From positions 1 through 38,972 of the forward strand of contig JASJCT010000057.1 of the NCBI GenBank assembly GCA_030065855.1: a stretch of 38,972 bases of DNA, given 5' to 3'. The notes under the pieces were generated by a model, which was not told the origin of the DNA, did no database searches, and worked only from the letters and a program-made list of their open reading frames with translations. Each line of letters begins with the position of its first letter. Positions within the stretch are counted from its first letter, which is position 1. Shown here piece after piece: positions 31,250 to 38,972 of this stretch. The position numbers and the translations under genes are program-made. This DNA is from Myxococcota bacterium. Its GTDB lineage: Bacteria > Myxococcota_A > Polyangia > JAAYKL01.

Positions 31250-32593
31250 TTAAACAGATTCGGCCTTTGTTTGGCCCGACAAGAACCGCATGCCCACGTC
31301 CGGGTTCATGGCCAGGGTGAGGAGGTCTTCAGGCCGCTTGACGAACGCGCTGTTGCCGTATTTTTCCTTTAGCGCCGGCAGCTCGGGCTTTAGGTGATCT
31401 GCGGGACGATCTTCGATGGGCTTCTGATTGCCCAGCACTTTTTTGCGAAATTCAGGATCTATCGGGGCCGGGGTGCGGCCATAGGCGCCCTGTATCAGGG
31501 CTTTGGTTTCTTTGCCAACGACCTTGTATTTGCCGAGCAGTACATTGAACACTGCCTGTACGCCCACGATCTGGCTGGTGGGTGTGACAAGGGGTGGATA
31601 TCCCATATCAGCGCGCACCCTCGGCACCTCGGCCAGAACTTCTTCCAAGCGGTCGAGCTTCTTTTGCTCCTCGAGCTGATGGAGCAGGTTGGAGAGCATG
31701 CCGCCCGGGATTTGAAAGGAGAATACCCGCGTATCCACCCGCTCTGAAATCGGATTGATAAGGGATTCGTAATGGGTGCGCGCCTCCTTGAAGTACTCGC
31801 AGGCCTCGTTCAGCGCTTCTATATCGAGGTCGGTATTGATGCCCGATTTTCTGAGCACGTATGCCACAGTCTCAGTGGGCGGCTGGGAGGTGCCCCCGCT
31901 CAGTGGCGACATGGCGCAGTCGAGAATATCCACGCCGGCAGAAATCGCAGCCTGGTAAGTCATGGGGGCCAGGCCCGAGGTGCAATGGGAGTGGAGCTGC
32001 ACTGGCAGCCCGGTTTTCTTTTTTATCGCAGTCATGAGCGACACAGCTGAAGTGGGATCGATGATGCCGGACATGTCCTTGATGCAGATCGAATCGCAGC
32101 CCAGGTTCATTAGCTCGACAGCGGTTTCTGCGAATTTTTCTATCGTGTGGACCTTGCTGGTCGTATACGCGATGGTACCTTGGGCCCGTTTCCCGGCTTT
32201 GATCACCGCACGGATCGCTGTCTCCATATTCCGCGTATCATTGAGGGCGTCAAAAATCCGGAAAATATCCACGCCGTTCTTTGCCGCCAGTTGAACAAAT
32301 GCCTCGACCACGTCATCGGCATAGTGGCGATAACCCACCAGGTTTTGCCCCCGAAGGAGCATTTGAATGGGTGTGTGGGGTGCGGCTTTTTTGATCTCTG
32401 ATAGCCGATCCCAGGGGTCCTCTGCCAAAAAGCGCAAACACGCGTCAAAGGTGGCCCCACCCCACGCCTCTAGAGCGGCAAATCCGACCCGGTCCAGGAT
32501 GGGGGCGCCGCCGAGCACATGGGCGTTCTTCATGCGCGTGGCAAAAAGGGACTGGTGGGCATCTCTTAGTACGGTTTCCATTATCTGCGTCAT
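31250..32593 (-). CDS. Biotin-dependent carboxyltransferase subunit (oxaloacetate decarboxylase alpha / pyruvate carboxylase B type) without biotin domain
   Basis: The protein has 447 residues; the ATG at 32593 follows GAGAGG. The TIM-barrel N-terminus reads METVLRDAHQSLFATRM. The lysine carbamate region CIKDMSGI, the metal ligands LHSHCTSG and the substrate loop SPLSGGTSQPPTE are those of OadA/PycB. The protein ends after the helical PYC_OADA domain, where OadA would normally carry a Pro/Ala linker and a biotin domain. The free carrier at 22940 is therefore the probable partner, giving a soluble transferase, carrier and membrane pump encoded at two loci. Pyruvate carboxylase B activity with a separate carboxylase is the alternative. 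Confidence 0.92.
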   Translation of the reverse strand: MTQIMETVLRDAHQSLFATRMKNAHVLGGAPILDRVGFAALEAWGGATFDACLRFLAEDPWDRLSEIKKAAPHTPIQMLLRGQNLVGYRHYADDVVEAFVQLAAKNGVDIFRIFDALNDTRNMETAIRAVIKAGKRAQGTIAYTTSKVHTIEKFAETAVELMNLGCDSICIKDMSGIIDPTSAVSLMTAIKKKTGLPVQLHSHCTSGLAPMTYQAAISAGVDILDCAMSPLSGGTSQPPTETVAYVLRKSGINTDLDIEALNEACEYFKEARTHYESLINPISERVDTRVFSFQIPGGMLSNLLHQLEEQKKLDRLEEVLAEVPRVRADMGYPPLVTPTSQIVGVQAVFNVLLGKYKVVGKETKALIQGAYGRTPAPIDPEFRKKVLGNQKPIEDRPADHLKPELPALKEKYGNSAFVKRPEDLLTLAMNPDVGMRFLSGQTKAESV

Positions 32594-32714
32594 GTCGATC
32601 CTCTCTTACAGTACAACGGATCATGCGACTCTGTTTGTCAACATGAATAAAAATTCACCCAGGTGTAACAAAAGTCATCCCTGCACGTGCTCAATTTCCA
32701 ATGCTTGCTTTGCT

Positions 32715-33569
32715 TTAAGATTCTTTGTGTGCGGGCTTTGTGAGCCATACCAACCCATATACGCAAGCAACGCAAAGGGCAAGGGCGATAACGATCATCA
32801 ATGGTGAATGACCTGTTCGCCATATTTGCCCGATGGCGTCAGCATCGAACCTGGCGAACAAGGCGCAAAGAAAATTATTGGCTGCGTGGGCAGCCATGCA
32901 GGGCCAAATACTGCCTGTTCTTAATGCCACAAACCCCAAGTAGATACCGATGAGAAAGGCGCCAAAGCCCTGGAGCAGATCCATGTGCATCACGCCGAAT
33001 AGCAGTGCAGACCCAAAAATGGCCACCGGACTGGACCAGCTGGTGTGAAACGCGCGAAATACAAATCCCCTGAAAAAGAGTTCCTCGCCAATGCCCGGAC
33101 CAATACTGATAATGACGGTGAGCAGGGCGAACATGGGCAGAGGCGAGGCCGTAAAAATGCGATTGAACACCTCGAGGCCCCTTGAATTAAAGACTTCAGG
33201 GGCTACTGTGTGCATGAGAAAGATGACTTCGTCGATCAGCAACCCCACGCCAACAATGCCGATAACAGCGACCCCTACCACTTTTAGATTTACCTGGCCC
33301 AGCTTTAGCCAGGGCAAGGCTGCCACGCGAAACGCCCGTGGCAATCCCAGGGCAAATCCAGTGAGCACGCAGCAGGTGAACAGTACCTGGGCCGATACGG
33401 CCAAGGGGCTAAACAGCAACTCGGTGGGATTATCACCGAGCAGGCCGTACACACCGAGCAGTGTAATGACCACGAGCAAAACCCCGTGGACCGCCATGAC
33501 TGCGACAAAGAAGACCAACCCGTGCCACCAGCGAATCCGGTGACCCTTACCTTCAATCCCATCATCCAT
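32715..33569 (-). CDS. CPBP-family intramembrane metalloprotease
   Basis: The protein has 284 residues and about eight membrane segments. The CPBP (Rce1/Abi) motifs are present: EELFFRG with adjacent EE and R, then FGVMHM, and HAANNFL. Rce1-type proteases cleave in the membrane and serve in prenyl processing in eukaryotes, and in bacteriocin maturation or immunity and other roles in bacteria. The start lies four bases after the stop of the FHA-ABC gene. It is the third gene of a tight operon, so it may process or protect a transporter substrate (inference). Confidence 0.9.
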   Translation of the reverse strand: MDDGIEGKGHRIRWWHGLVFFVAVMAVHGVLLVVITLLGVYGLLGDNPTELLFSPLAVSAQVLFTCCVLTGFALGLPRAFRVAALPWLKLGQVNLKVVGVAVIGIVGVGLLIDEVIFLMHTVAPEVFNSRGLEVFNRIFTASPLPMFALLTVIISIGPGIGEELFFRGFVFRAFHTSWSSPVAIFGSALLFGVMHMDLLQGFGAFLIGIYLGFVALRTGSIWPCMAAHAANNFLCALFARFDADAIGQIWRTGHSPLMIVIALALCVACVYGLVWLTKPAHKES

Positions 33570-33573
33570 CGAC

Positions 33574-35508
33574 TTATACCCTGTCGCGAACTTTTAAAAG
33601 CAGCATTGTCAGTGCGAGCGGAAAGATAGAAAGGGCCCAGTTAACGAGCACGTTCAGATGCCATGCCTCGTCGCCAAACCCAAATTTTTCGATCGCCCAG
33701 GACGGCACGTCGTTCACCAAGGCCATCAATCCGCCAAGTCCCCAGCGCATTGCACTTGGGCCGAGAATCCATGCTGTTCCACTGTCCCGAAGGCTCGGGA
33801 GCTTCACGAGAAAGCCGGAAAAGGCCAACATGAGCACGATAATACCGAGCATGGACATGAGAGCCACTTTGCTGGACTTGGCAACAGACGATACAAACAG
33901 GCCAAACCCCACGCCAGAAAGCTGCACCGATAGCAACAGGAAAAACACCGAGGCCAAGGGAGCGTCCGCCTCTGCGTAGCCCACCAAAATGGCGGCCATG
34001 GAAAATGCCTGAAACACGCCAAAAGCAGCGAGGAACATCACCTTGGACAGCAGATAGGACGGGATCTTGAGGTTGACCATCCGCTCCCGCTCATAAATGG
34101 TGCGCTCGCCTATCACCATGTCGATGGACGGAAAAATGCCGAAAAAGAACGCCAACAGGGACGATACAAATAAAAGGGAGTGCCGGTTATCCGGGCCCTC
34201 GAGCACGGTTGCCAGCAGAAACATGAGTGCCGGGGCCAGCACCAGCGCGCCGATAAGCCACCCCTTGTCCCTCGTGTAAAGCTTTGCCATGCGCTCGAAC
34301 AGGAGCAAAAATTGGCCGATGCCCGGGGCCCGGCTGGCGCGCGCTTTCATGGTCCTGATGCCCGGATCCGGGGGCGTCGTGGCTCGGCCAAGCACGTAGT
34401 CTCTGTACCAGTCGGTGCGCTTGAATTCCGCCTGCATGCGCTGCCAGTCCTGCTCGCTCATGTTCTTGGGCGTGAGCGCTTCGAACAGGGAATCCGGATC
34501 TGCGGCGGTGTTAAAGCGGCGGTACGCATCGCCCACAGAGCCGTAGTAAATGAGACGCCCACCCACGCCCAAAATAAGCGCGTTGTCCATCATCTCGTAG
34601 ATTTCTTTGGACGGCTGGTGAATGGTGATGATGATGGTCCGTCCCTTTTGCGTGAGCGCCTTTAACACCTGCATCACGCTCTTGGCATCTGAAGACGACA
34701 GCCCAGACGTGGGCTCGTCCAAAAATAGGATAGCCGGATCTGTTACCAGCTCCATGGCCAGGTTCACCCGCTTGCGCTGGCCGCCCGAGAGCACCCGGGC
34801 CTCAGGGCCGCCGATGATCGTATTGGCCCGGTGCGCAATATCGAGCTCTGTCAGCACCTGGACCACCCTATCGTGAAGCTCTGTCTCTCCAATGCCCTTC
34901 ATGCGCATCTTTGCCGTGTAGTAACACGCTTCGTATACCGTGAGGTTGCGGTGGATAATGTCGTCCTGGGGCACGTAGCCGATATGGCCCCGCATGGCGT
35001 CAAAGTGGCGGTGCAGGTCCAACCCGTTGACGAGCACACACCCTTTTGAGGGGGTCATATTGCCGTTGATGTTCTCCATCAGCGTGGTTTTTCCCGCCCC
35101 GGCCGGACCCATTAGGGCGACGAATTCGCCCGGCTTTATCGTAAACGAGATGTCCTCGAGCAGACGAAGCTTCCCACCCCGCACGTCGTAACAGATATCC
35201 TGCACATCGATGCGCGTGGCCAGGCGCAGGTCGTCGCTTTCCACCTGGCCGTCAGGGGCGAGTCGCATGCGGGTCGGGCCTATTTGGAAGGTATCGCCCC
35301 TGCCAATTTTCACTGGGGCGGTGATCTTTTCCCCATTTACAAATGTGCCGTTGGCCGATTCGAGATCTTCGAGCAAATAACCATCACCCTCGGCTGTCAA
35401 TCGGGCGTGGTGCTTAGAGACCAGGGGATGGTCGATAACGTGGTCGTTCTCATGGGCGCGGCCGATGCGTAGGGTGCCGGATGTGGCCTGGAGCAGGTGG
35501 GTCGCCAT
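33574..35508 (-). CDS. FHA-domain ABCG-type ABC transporter (ATPase plus permease)
   Basis: The protein has 644 residues. An N-terminal FHA domain (about 8-95: RIGRAHENDHVIDHPLVSKHHARL, then ESANGTFVNG) would bind phosphothreonine. The ATPase has Walker A GPAGAGKTT, the signature LSGGQRKRV and Walker B ILFLDEPTSGL. A permease of six helices (about 410-640) follows, in the ABCG order. FHA-ABCG half-transporters are known from actinobacteria and myxobacteria, where Ser/Thr kinases may control them. It starts three bases after the vWA-FHA gene. No kinase is encoded in the window. Confidence 0.92.
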   Translation of the reverse strand: MATHLLQATSGTLRIGRAHENDHVIDHPLVSKHHARLTAEGDGYLLEDLESANGTFVNGEKITAPVKIGRGDTFQIGPTRMRLAPDGQVESDDLRLATRIDVQDICYDVRGGKLRLLEDISFTIKPGEFVALMGPAGAGKTTLMENINGNMTPSKGCVLVNGLDLHRHFDAMRGHIGYVPQDDIIHRNLTVYEACYYTAKMRMKGIGETELHDRVVQVLTELDIAHRANTIIGGPEARVLSGGQRKRVNLAMELVTDPAILFLDEPTSGLSSSDAKSVMQVLKALTQKGRTIIITIHQPSKEIYEMMDNALILGVGGRLIYYGSVGDAYRRFNTAADPDSLFEALTPKNMSEQDWQRMQAEFKRTDWYRDYVLGRATTPPDPGIRTMKARASRAPGIGQFLLLFERMAKLYTRDKGWLIGALVLAPALMFLLATVLEGPDNRHSLLFVSSLLAFFFGIFPSIDMVIGERTIYERERMVNLKIPSYLLSKVMFLAAFGVFQAFSMAAILVGYAEADAPLASVFFLLLSVQLSGVGFGLFVSSVAKSSKVALMSMLGIIVLMLAFSGFLVKLPSLRDSGTAWILGPSAMRWGLGGLMALVNDVPSWAIEKFGFGDEAWHLNVLVNWALSIFPLALTMLLLKVRDRV

Positions 35509-35511
35509 GGG

Positions 35512-37320
35512 CTAGCCCTCCCCTGGCGCTCGCGTGCCACCCTCGATGTGAACGATGAGGCGCGTGCCCGAGATCCAGATCACATCCCCTGAGCTGAGCA
35601 GGTGCTTTTCTTCCAACCGCACCACCTCGTCGTCTTTGGCATTGGGCCCTCCCCAATAGGTGCCGTTGGTAGAGCCGAGATCCTCGACCCAAATCAGCCC
35701 TTCGGCCATCTGCATCTCAATGCGGGCGTGGGTTCGGGATACGCCGGTGACGGTTAGGGGAATCTCACACGTGGGCTCGCGACCGATGAGGTTGGCACCG
35801 TCTTTGAGGATAAATTCTTTTCCTTCTGCGCCCTCAATCCACGCTTTGGAAATGCTTTGAACCGCCATGGTTTTTGCCTTGGCATCGGTAGTCGGTGGGG
35901 CAGACGGCATGCGCGGTGCCGGGGGTGCGGGTTTTTTAGCCCCAGATGCCCCCCCCCCCTGGGCCTTGCGGGATTTCAAAGAGACGATCAAGATGGCGAT
36001 TACAGAGAGCACCACCAGGCCGATCACCAGGGCGGTCAGGGTCGCGCTCGCCTCAGCGCCTCTTGGCGGTTTGGCAATTTTAAAATCCTCCAGGCTCTCG
36101 CCGCGTTGACCGAATCGATTGATCACGCTGACCTTGCCCGTATCCACGGCCTCGGTTAATGGCGCTACGATGCGAAACGGATTTAGCGATTCCAAGTGAA
36201 CAGGCGTCCTGCCCACAGATACCCGAACCGTGCCGGGTGGACCGCAAAAACCACTGCCGTCTATGGTCAGCTTAACGCTGCCTGCGTCGATGTCCTTGCG
36301 GGTGGCCTGACTGGGGTAGAGCGCTTTGATCGTCGGGGTCGGCGCCGGTGCTGAGGTGGCTTGAAATTTAATGCCCTCGGCGTCCCTGCCTTCGACTTTG
36401 AGGATGGACGCGTGCTCGGTGACCGGCATGGGCCGATAACAGGGAAAGGTCACCCGCAACAGATATTGGCTGCGGATTCGGTTCCACAGCAGTCCTGCAA
36501 ACTGCATGTAGTCATTTTCACTTCGCCTGAAGATCGATCGCCCCCCAGTGGCCTGGGCGAGCTCATAGGTTTTGTTTTCGATTTTGTGGGCGTTGCGCGG
36601 ATCGTCATACCGCCTGTCCAGGGAAAACACGATAGGAAAGAACGGCACCTTGCCAGCTTCAAATGAATCCTCAATGCAGTTCCCCTTTCCCTCGCCCTTA
36701 TCTGCTCCGCCGGTGAGAAACACGACAATGCGGTATCGGTTGGACGGCTGCTCTGGAAACCAGCGCAGGCCTTCAGATAGGGCGTTGCAGATGCGGGCGC
36801 CGCTGTTATCACCGGACGGCAGCGGATTGATGCTGTCGATGGCCTTCAACAGAGCGGCTTGATCGCTCGTAAAGGCCAGCTCCAATTTAGCTTCGGAAAA
36901 GCCACCGGCTGCAGGGGCAGTGGCCACGGCAATCGCGTCCCGCTGGGGATCCATGTTGCGAACAATGGCGCGCATGACGCGCTTTGCCTTGGCAAATGCC
37001 CCGGTATAGGATCGGGATTTATCAACCATGATCAGGACTTGGGCCCCGGCTAGGCCCGCGGATACGGCCTGCTGGTTAATGATCCAGCCGCCCTGATCCC
37101 CTGCGTATTCGTCCATGCTGACGGCAAAGGCGCTGGCCGGCAGATCTCGCTTGAATACGCCGCTGTCTTCTACGTCGACAAACACCGACACATCCGAGGG
37201 AAACCCCCGCGGGTTGATTTGCCAGTGCACGTCCCGCTGCGCCAAGGCGCGAAAAGGCATGATCAATGTCGCTGGAATGACCAATCCAAACCATAGTCCC
37301 ATTCGCATAAGTACTTTCAT
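35512..37320 (-). CDS. Exported vWA-domain protein with TIG domain, membrane helix and cytoplasmic FHA domain
   Basis: The protein has 602 residues; the ATG at 37320 follows GAGGG. A signal peptide (1-28) is followed by a vWA domain (about 90-300) with the MIDAS motif DKSRS, an IPT/TIG-like domain (about 335-415, LTIDGSGFCGPPGTVRVSVG), a membrane helix (about 430-450) and a Pro-rich linker. The C-terminal FHA domain (about 500-595) contains LIGREPTCEIPLTVTGVSRTHARIE and STNGTYWGG. The vWA part faces outside and the FHA part the cytoplasm, so the protein could link external binding to phosphothreonine signalling at the transporter next door. A 10-base C-run near 35950 encodes part of the linker. 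Confidence 0.88.
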   Translation of the reverse strand: MKVLMRMGLWFGLVIPATLIMPFRALAQRDVHWQINPRGFPSDVSVFVDVEDSGVFKRDLPASAFAVSMDEYAGDQGGWIINQQAVSAGLAGAQVLIMVDKSRSYTGAFAKAKRVMRAIVRNMDPQRDAIAVATAPAAGGFSEAKLELAFTSDQAALLKAIDSINPLPSGDNSGARICNALSEGLRWFPEQPSNRYRIVVFLTGGADKGEGKGNCIEDSFEAGKVPFFPIVFSLDRRYDDPRNAHKIENKTYELAQATGGRSIFRRSENDYMQFAGLLWNRIRSQYLLRVTFPCYRPMPVTEHASILKVEGRDAEGIKFQATSAPAPTPTIKALYPSQATRKDIDAGSVKLTIDGSGFCGPPGTVRVSVGRTPVHLESLNPFRIVAPLTEAVDTGKVSVINRFGQRGESLEDFKIAKPPRGAEASATLTALVIGLVVLSVIAILIVSLKSRKAQGGGASGAKKPAPPAPRMPSAPPTTDAKAKTMAVQSISKAWIEGAEGKEFILKDGANLIGREPTCEIPLTVTGVSRTHARIEMQMAEGLIWVEDLGSTNGTYWGGPNAKDDEVVRLEEKHLLSSGDVIWISGTRLIVHIEGGTRAPGEG

Positions 37321-37429
37321 GGAGCCCTCGCTACTTCGGCATTGCGCCGCACTCGAGTTTGAACGGTTGAAATCAGAATATCATTGTTGGTCTCTTAGCG
37401 GTAGGTTTTGCAAAATTTCGGAAAGGATA

Positions 37430-38020
37430 CTAGCTTTTCTGGGCAACGGCCACGCCAGCAGGTCTCAGAATATCTCCGTCAATCGTAAAGCCATCGCGTA
37501 GCACCTGCATCACTTGGCCCTCCAGGGCTGGATCGTCCACCGGGACCACCGTTAGGGCTTCGTGCTGGGCAGGGTCGAAGGCCGTTCCCTCAGCCGGAAT
37601 CGCCCGTACCCCCAGATCGGCCAGTTTTCCGAGGAACTGATCTCGCACCATCACAACCCCCTCGGCAAAGGAAGGTGGGGATTTGGGATCCACCGATGCA
37701 ATAGCGCGGTTAAGATTGTCGAGGACGTCTAAAAAATTTCGAATAACATGGCGGCGGGTTCTCTCAGTTTCCTTGCCGACTTCCCGCTTGATGCGTTCTT
37801 TGGCGTCCTCGAATTCGCTCGCCAGTTGTTTGTGTTGGTTGATGTAGTCTTGTAGGCGGCGATCTTTTTCCTCAATGGTCTGCTCCAACGTCATGACATA
37901 ACTGGGTTTTTTGGGTGACGTCGATTCATCGGAGGCAGGGTCCCCGTCTGCGTCTTCTACCCAAAATCGCCTGTCGACAACGGTGAACCCCTTGTTGCTG
38001 TTATCTTGGTCGGTCGTCAT
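37430..38020 (-). CDS. grpE: GrpE nucleotide exchange factor
   Basis: The protein has 196 residues from the ATG at 38020, which has GGAGG nine bases upstream; a GTG at 38059 is rejected. The long coiled coil (about 40-100), RRHVIRNFLDVLDNLNRAI and the beta domain with AFDPAQHEAL and VMQVLRDGFTIDGDILRPAGVAVAQ are standard GrpE features. It releases ADP from DnaK. No dnaK, dnaJ or hrcA lies in the window, and no CIRCE element is present. The N-terminal 40 residues are unusually acidic and unrelated to other GrpE proteins. Confidence 0.92.
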   Translation of the reverse strand: MTTDQDNSNKGFTVVDRRFWVEDADGDPASDESTSPKKPSYVMTLEQTIEEKDRRLQDYINQHKQLASEFEDAKERIKREVGKETERTRRHVIRNFLDVLDNLNRAIASVDPKSPPSFAEGVVMVRDQFLGKLADLGVRAIPAEGTAFDPAQHEALTVVPVDDPALEGQVMQVLRDGFTIDGDILRPAGVAVAQKS

Positions 38021-38064
38021 AGGTACGCGCCTCCACTGCCGGACGATGTATAATTGCACCGCTT

Positions 38065-38093
38065 CCGATAACCAGCAACGCAGTGCCTGTCAA
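38065..38093 (-). promoter_or_regulatory. Possible promoter of grpE
   Basis: A perfect -35 TTGACA (38088-38093, minus strand) is followed after 17 bases by a weak -10 TATCGG (38065-38070). A heat-shock sigma site is not recognisable. Confidence 0.35.
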
Positions 38094-38153
38094 GGCATCC
38101 AGTGGTGGTCAGACAGACCAGATGCAGGGAAGGCAGGCATTTTAAAAATTCGC

Positions 38154-38236
38154 TTGAACCCAGATCCATCCCTATTATAATTATTTTTCGTTACTGAAAT
38201 TCCTGACCCACACATTCGCTGGTCAGGGTTTTATTA
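38154..38236 (+). ncRNA. Promoter plus terminator pair: possible short transcript or leader
   Basis: TTGAAC (38154-38159) and TATAAT (38176-38181) are 16 bases apart. A transcript would start near 38188 and meet a hairpin with arms CCTGACC/GGTCAGG (38202-38227) followed by GTTTTATTATT. The product would be about 50 bases, either a small RNA or an attenuated leader of the receiver gene at 38418. The remainder of the gap (38237-38417) shows no other feature I can support. Confidence 0.45.
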
Positions 38237-38417
38237 TTGGGTGGTGCAAAGACCGCAAAGTGAGCGTTACCCAAGAAAGCGGCAGAAGAAAAAATTCAAT
38301 AAAAGTGGGGGTTTGTGGTCTGGATAGGCAATGCTGGCGGGGTAGCGGTGCGGTTGTTTATGCCTTTGGCATCAACTGTGCTTAGCACCTGGCCCAACAA
38401 CTCGGTGGCAAAGGCAA

Positions 38418-38825
38418 ATGAACCAGATGCTCCCCAAGATACTTTTTGTAGACACGACTGAACCCAAACGGCCTTCTCAAAAGCTCGTGCTCGCAAATCA
38501 GGGATATTGTGTAGAAACAGCCGAAAGCGGCATGGAGGCACTGAAAAAAATCAGCGCATTCCACCCTGAGCTCATCTTCCTCGACATCAGCGCACCAAAC
38601 ACAGACGGCATTGAATGTTGTCGACGCATAAAGTCGAATAACCACACGCGCGACATCAAAGTTGTAATGGTTTCCACAACCGACGATTATAGAGAAATAT
38701 CCAAAGCCTTTGCCGCCGGTTGTGATGATTTCGTCGTAAAGCCCATCGATAATGCCGAGCTCGTCCTAACGGTACGGGACCTCTTAAAATTCTCCCATCC
38801 AATACACAATAGAAGTGAAGCCTAG
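38418..38825 (+). CDS. Single-domain response regulator (receiver only)
   Basis: The protein has 135 residues. The phosphoacceptor lies in LIFLDISAPNTDG and the conserved lysine in DDFVVKPID, with the T/S position in MVSTTDD. The acidic pocket at the first strand reads LFVDTTEPKRP, so only one of the usual two acidic residues is present there, which may weaken magnesium binding. It has no output domain and would act as a phosphorelay intermediate or by protein contacts. The hybrid kinase at 10929 is the only kinase in the window, about 24 kb away. AAAGG lies just upstream of the ATG. Confidence 0.85.
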   Translation: MNQMLPKILFVDTTEPKRPSQKLVLANQGYCVETAESGMEALKKISAFHPELIFLDISAPNTDGIECCRRIKSNNHTRDIKVVMVSTTDDYREISKAFAAGCDDFVVKPIDNAELVLTVRDLLKFSHPIHNRSEA

Positions 38826-38834
38826 GCAAATCCC

Positions 38835-38972
38835 CTAGTGCTCATTCAACCCTACTCTGACGGATGGAGATTCCGATTTCCCCCTTTGAAAAAGGGGGTT
38901 AGGGGGATTTCTAAACACTTCGGGAATATTGACGAAATCCCCCCTCCCCCCTTTTTCAAAGGGGGAGTTTAT
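38835..38972 (+). repeat. Dispersed palindromic repeat, family 1 (runs off the window end)
   Basis: It begins CTAGTGCTCATTCAACCCTA and continues through the GATTCCGATTTCCCCC tract into the two palindromic cores. The head is almost identical, in inverted orientation, to the copy at 139-260. Confidence 0.85.

Noticed and set aside
38241..38360. Fragments resembling a c-di-GMP riboswitch (CGCAAAG and GGTAGCGG)
   Set aside because: The two fragments are about 85 bases apart and lack the pairing elements of the GEMM aptamer; probably coincidence.
1..38972. CRISPR arrays, tRNA and rRNA genes
   Set aside because: The repeats found are palindromic and irregularly spaced or intragenic, with no regular spacers; no cloverleaf or rRNA sequence was recognised in the gaps.

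Overview
The window looks like a chromosomal segment of a deltaproteobacterial-grade organism, most likely Myxococcota or a neighbouring uncultured lineage. The reasons are five exported proteins with long Asp-Ser/Asp-Thr linkers, a small PilZ protein of the kind common in myxobacteria, several FHA, PilZ and hybrid-kinase signalling proteins, and a very high load of palindromic dispersed repeats. This placement is inference from gene style; no rRNA or other phylogenetic marker is present. No tRNA, CRISPR array, transposase, integrase or phage gene was seen.

Layout. 0.2-3.0 kb (minus): a three-gene operon behind a clear sigma70-type promoter. It encodes two paralogous small proteins with a conserved leader-like N-terminus, an internal twin-arginine-like segment and divergent acidic tails, followed by a cobalamin-binding radical SAM enzyme whose start codon overlaps the preceding stop. 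It resembles an undescribed peptide-modification system. 3.3-6.1 kb: an EfpL-type elongation factor, an OmpR-type regulator and a divergent PilT-like ATPase. 6.6-14.9 kb (plus): a tandem-PilZ/acyltransferase fusion, a second B12-type radical SAM protein, a kinase-receiver-kinase hybrid sensor and a DUF2007 protein. A visibly AT-rich block (about 7.85-11.6 kb) begins inside one of these genes and ends inside another.

15-20.8 kb: an envelope cluster with a propeller-transglutaminase, a small lipoprotein, a transglutaminase-like TPR lipoprotein and a lipoprotein whose C-terminal domain matches PNGase F, including the spacing of its acidic residues. 20.9-24.7 kb: RNase G, a PilZ protein, then a free biotin carrier, OadG-like and OadB-like subunits of a sodium-pumping decarboxylase. 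The matching carboxyltransferase (31.2-32.6 kb) is about 6.5 kb away and lacks its own biotin domain. 24.8-28.8 kb: an aldo/keto reductase-like protein lacking the usual catalytic residues, two small membrane proteins (one possibly frameshifted), an orphan BrnA-like antitoxin preceded by what may be a brnT scrap, and an FG-GAP lipoprotein.

28.9-31.1 kb (minus): an overlapping ASCH / dCTP-deaminase-like / GNAT cassette. 32.7-37.3 kb (minus): a tightly packed operon of vWA-FHA protein, FHA-ABCG transporter and CPBP membrane protease. 37.4-38.8 kb: grpE, a possible short transcript and a single-domain response regulator. Both window ends carry inverted copies of the same roughly 140-bp repeat.
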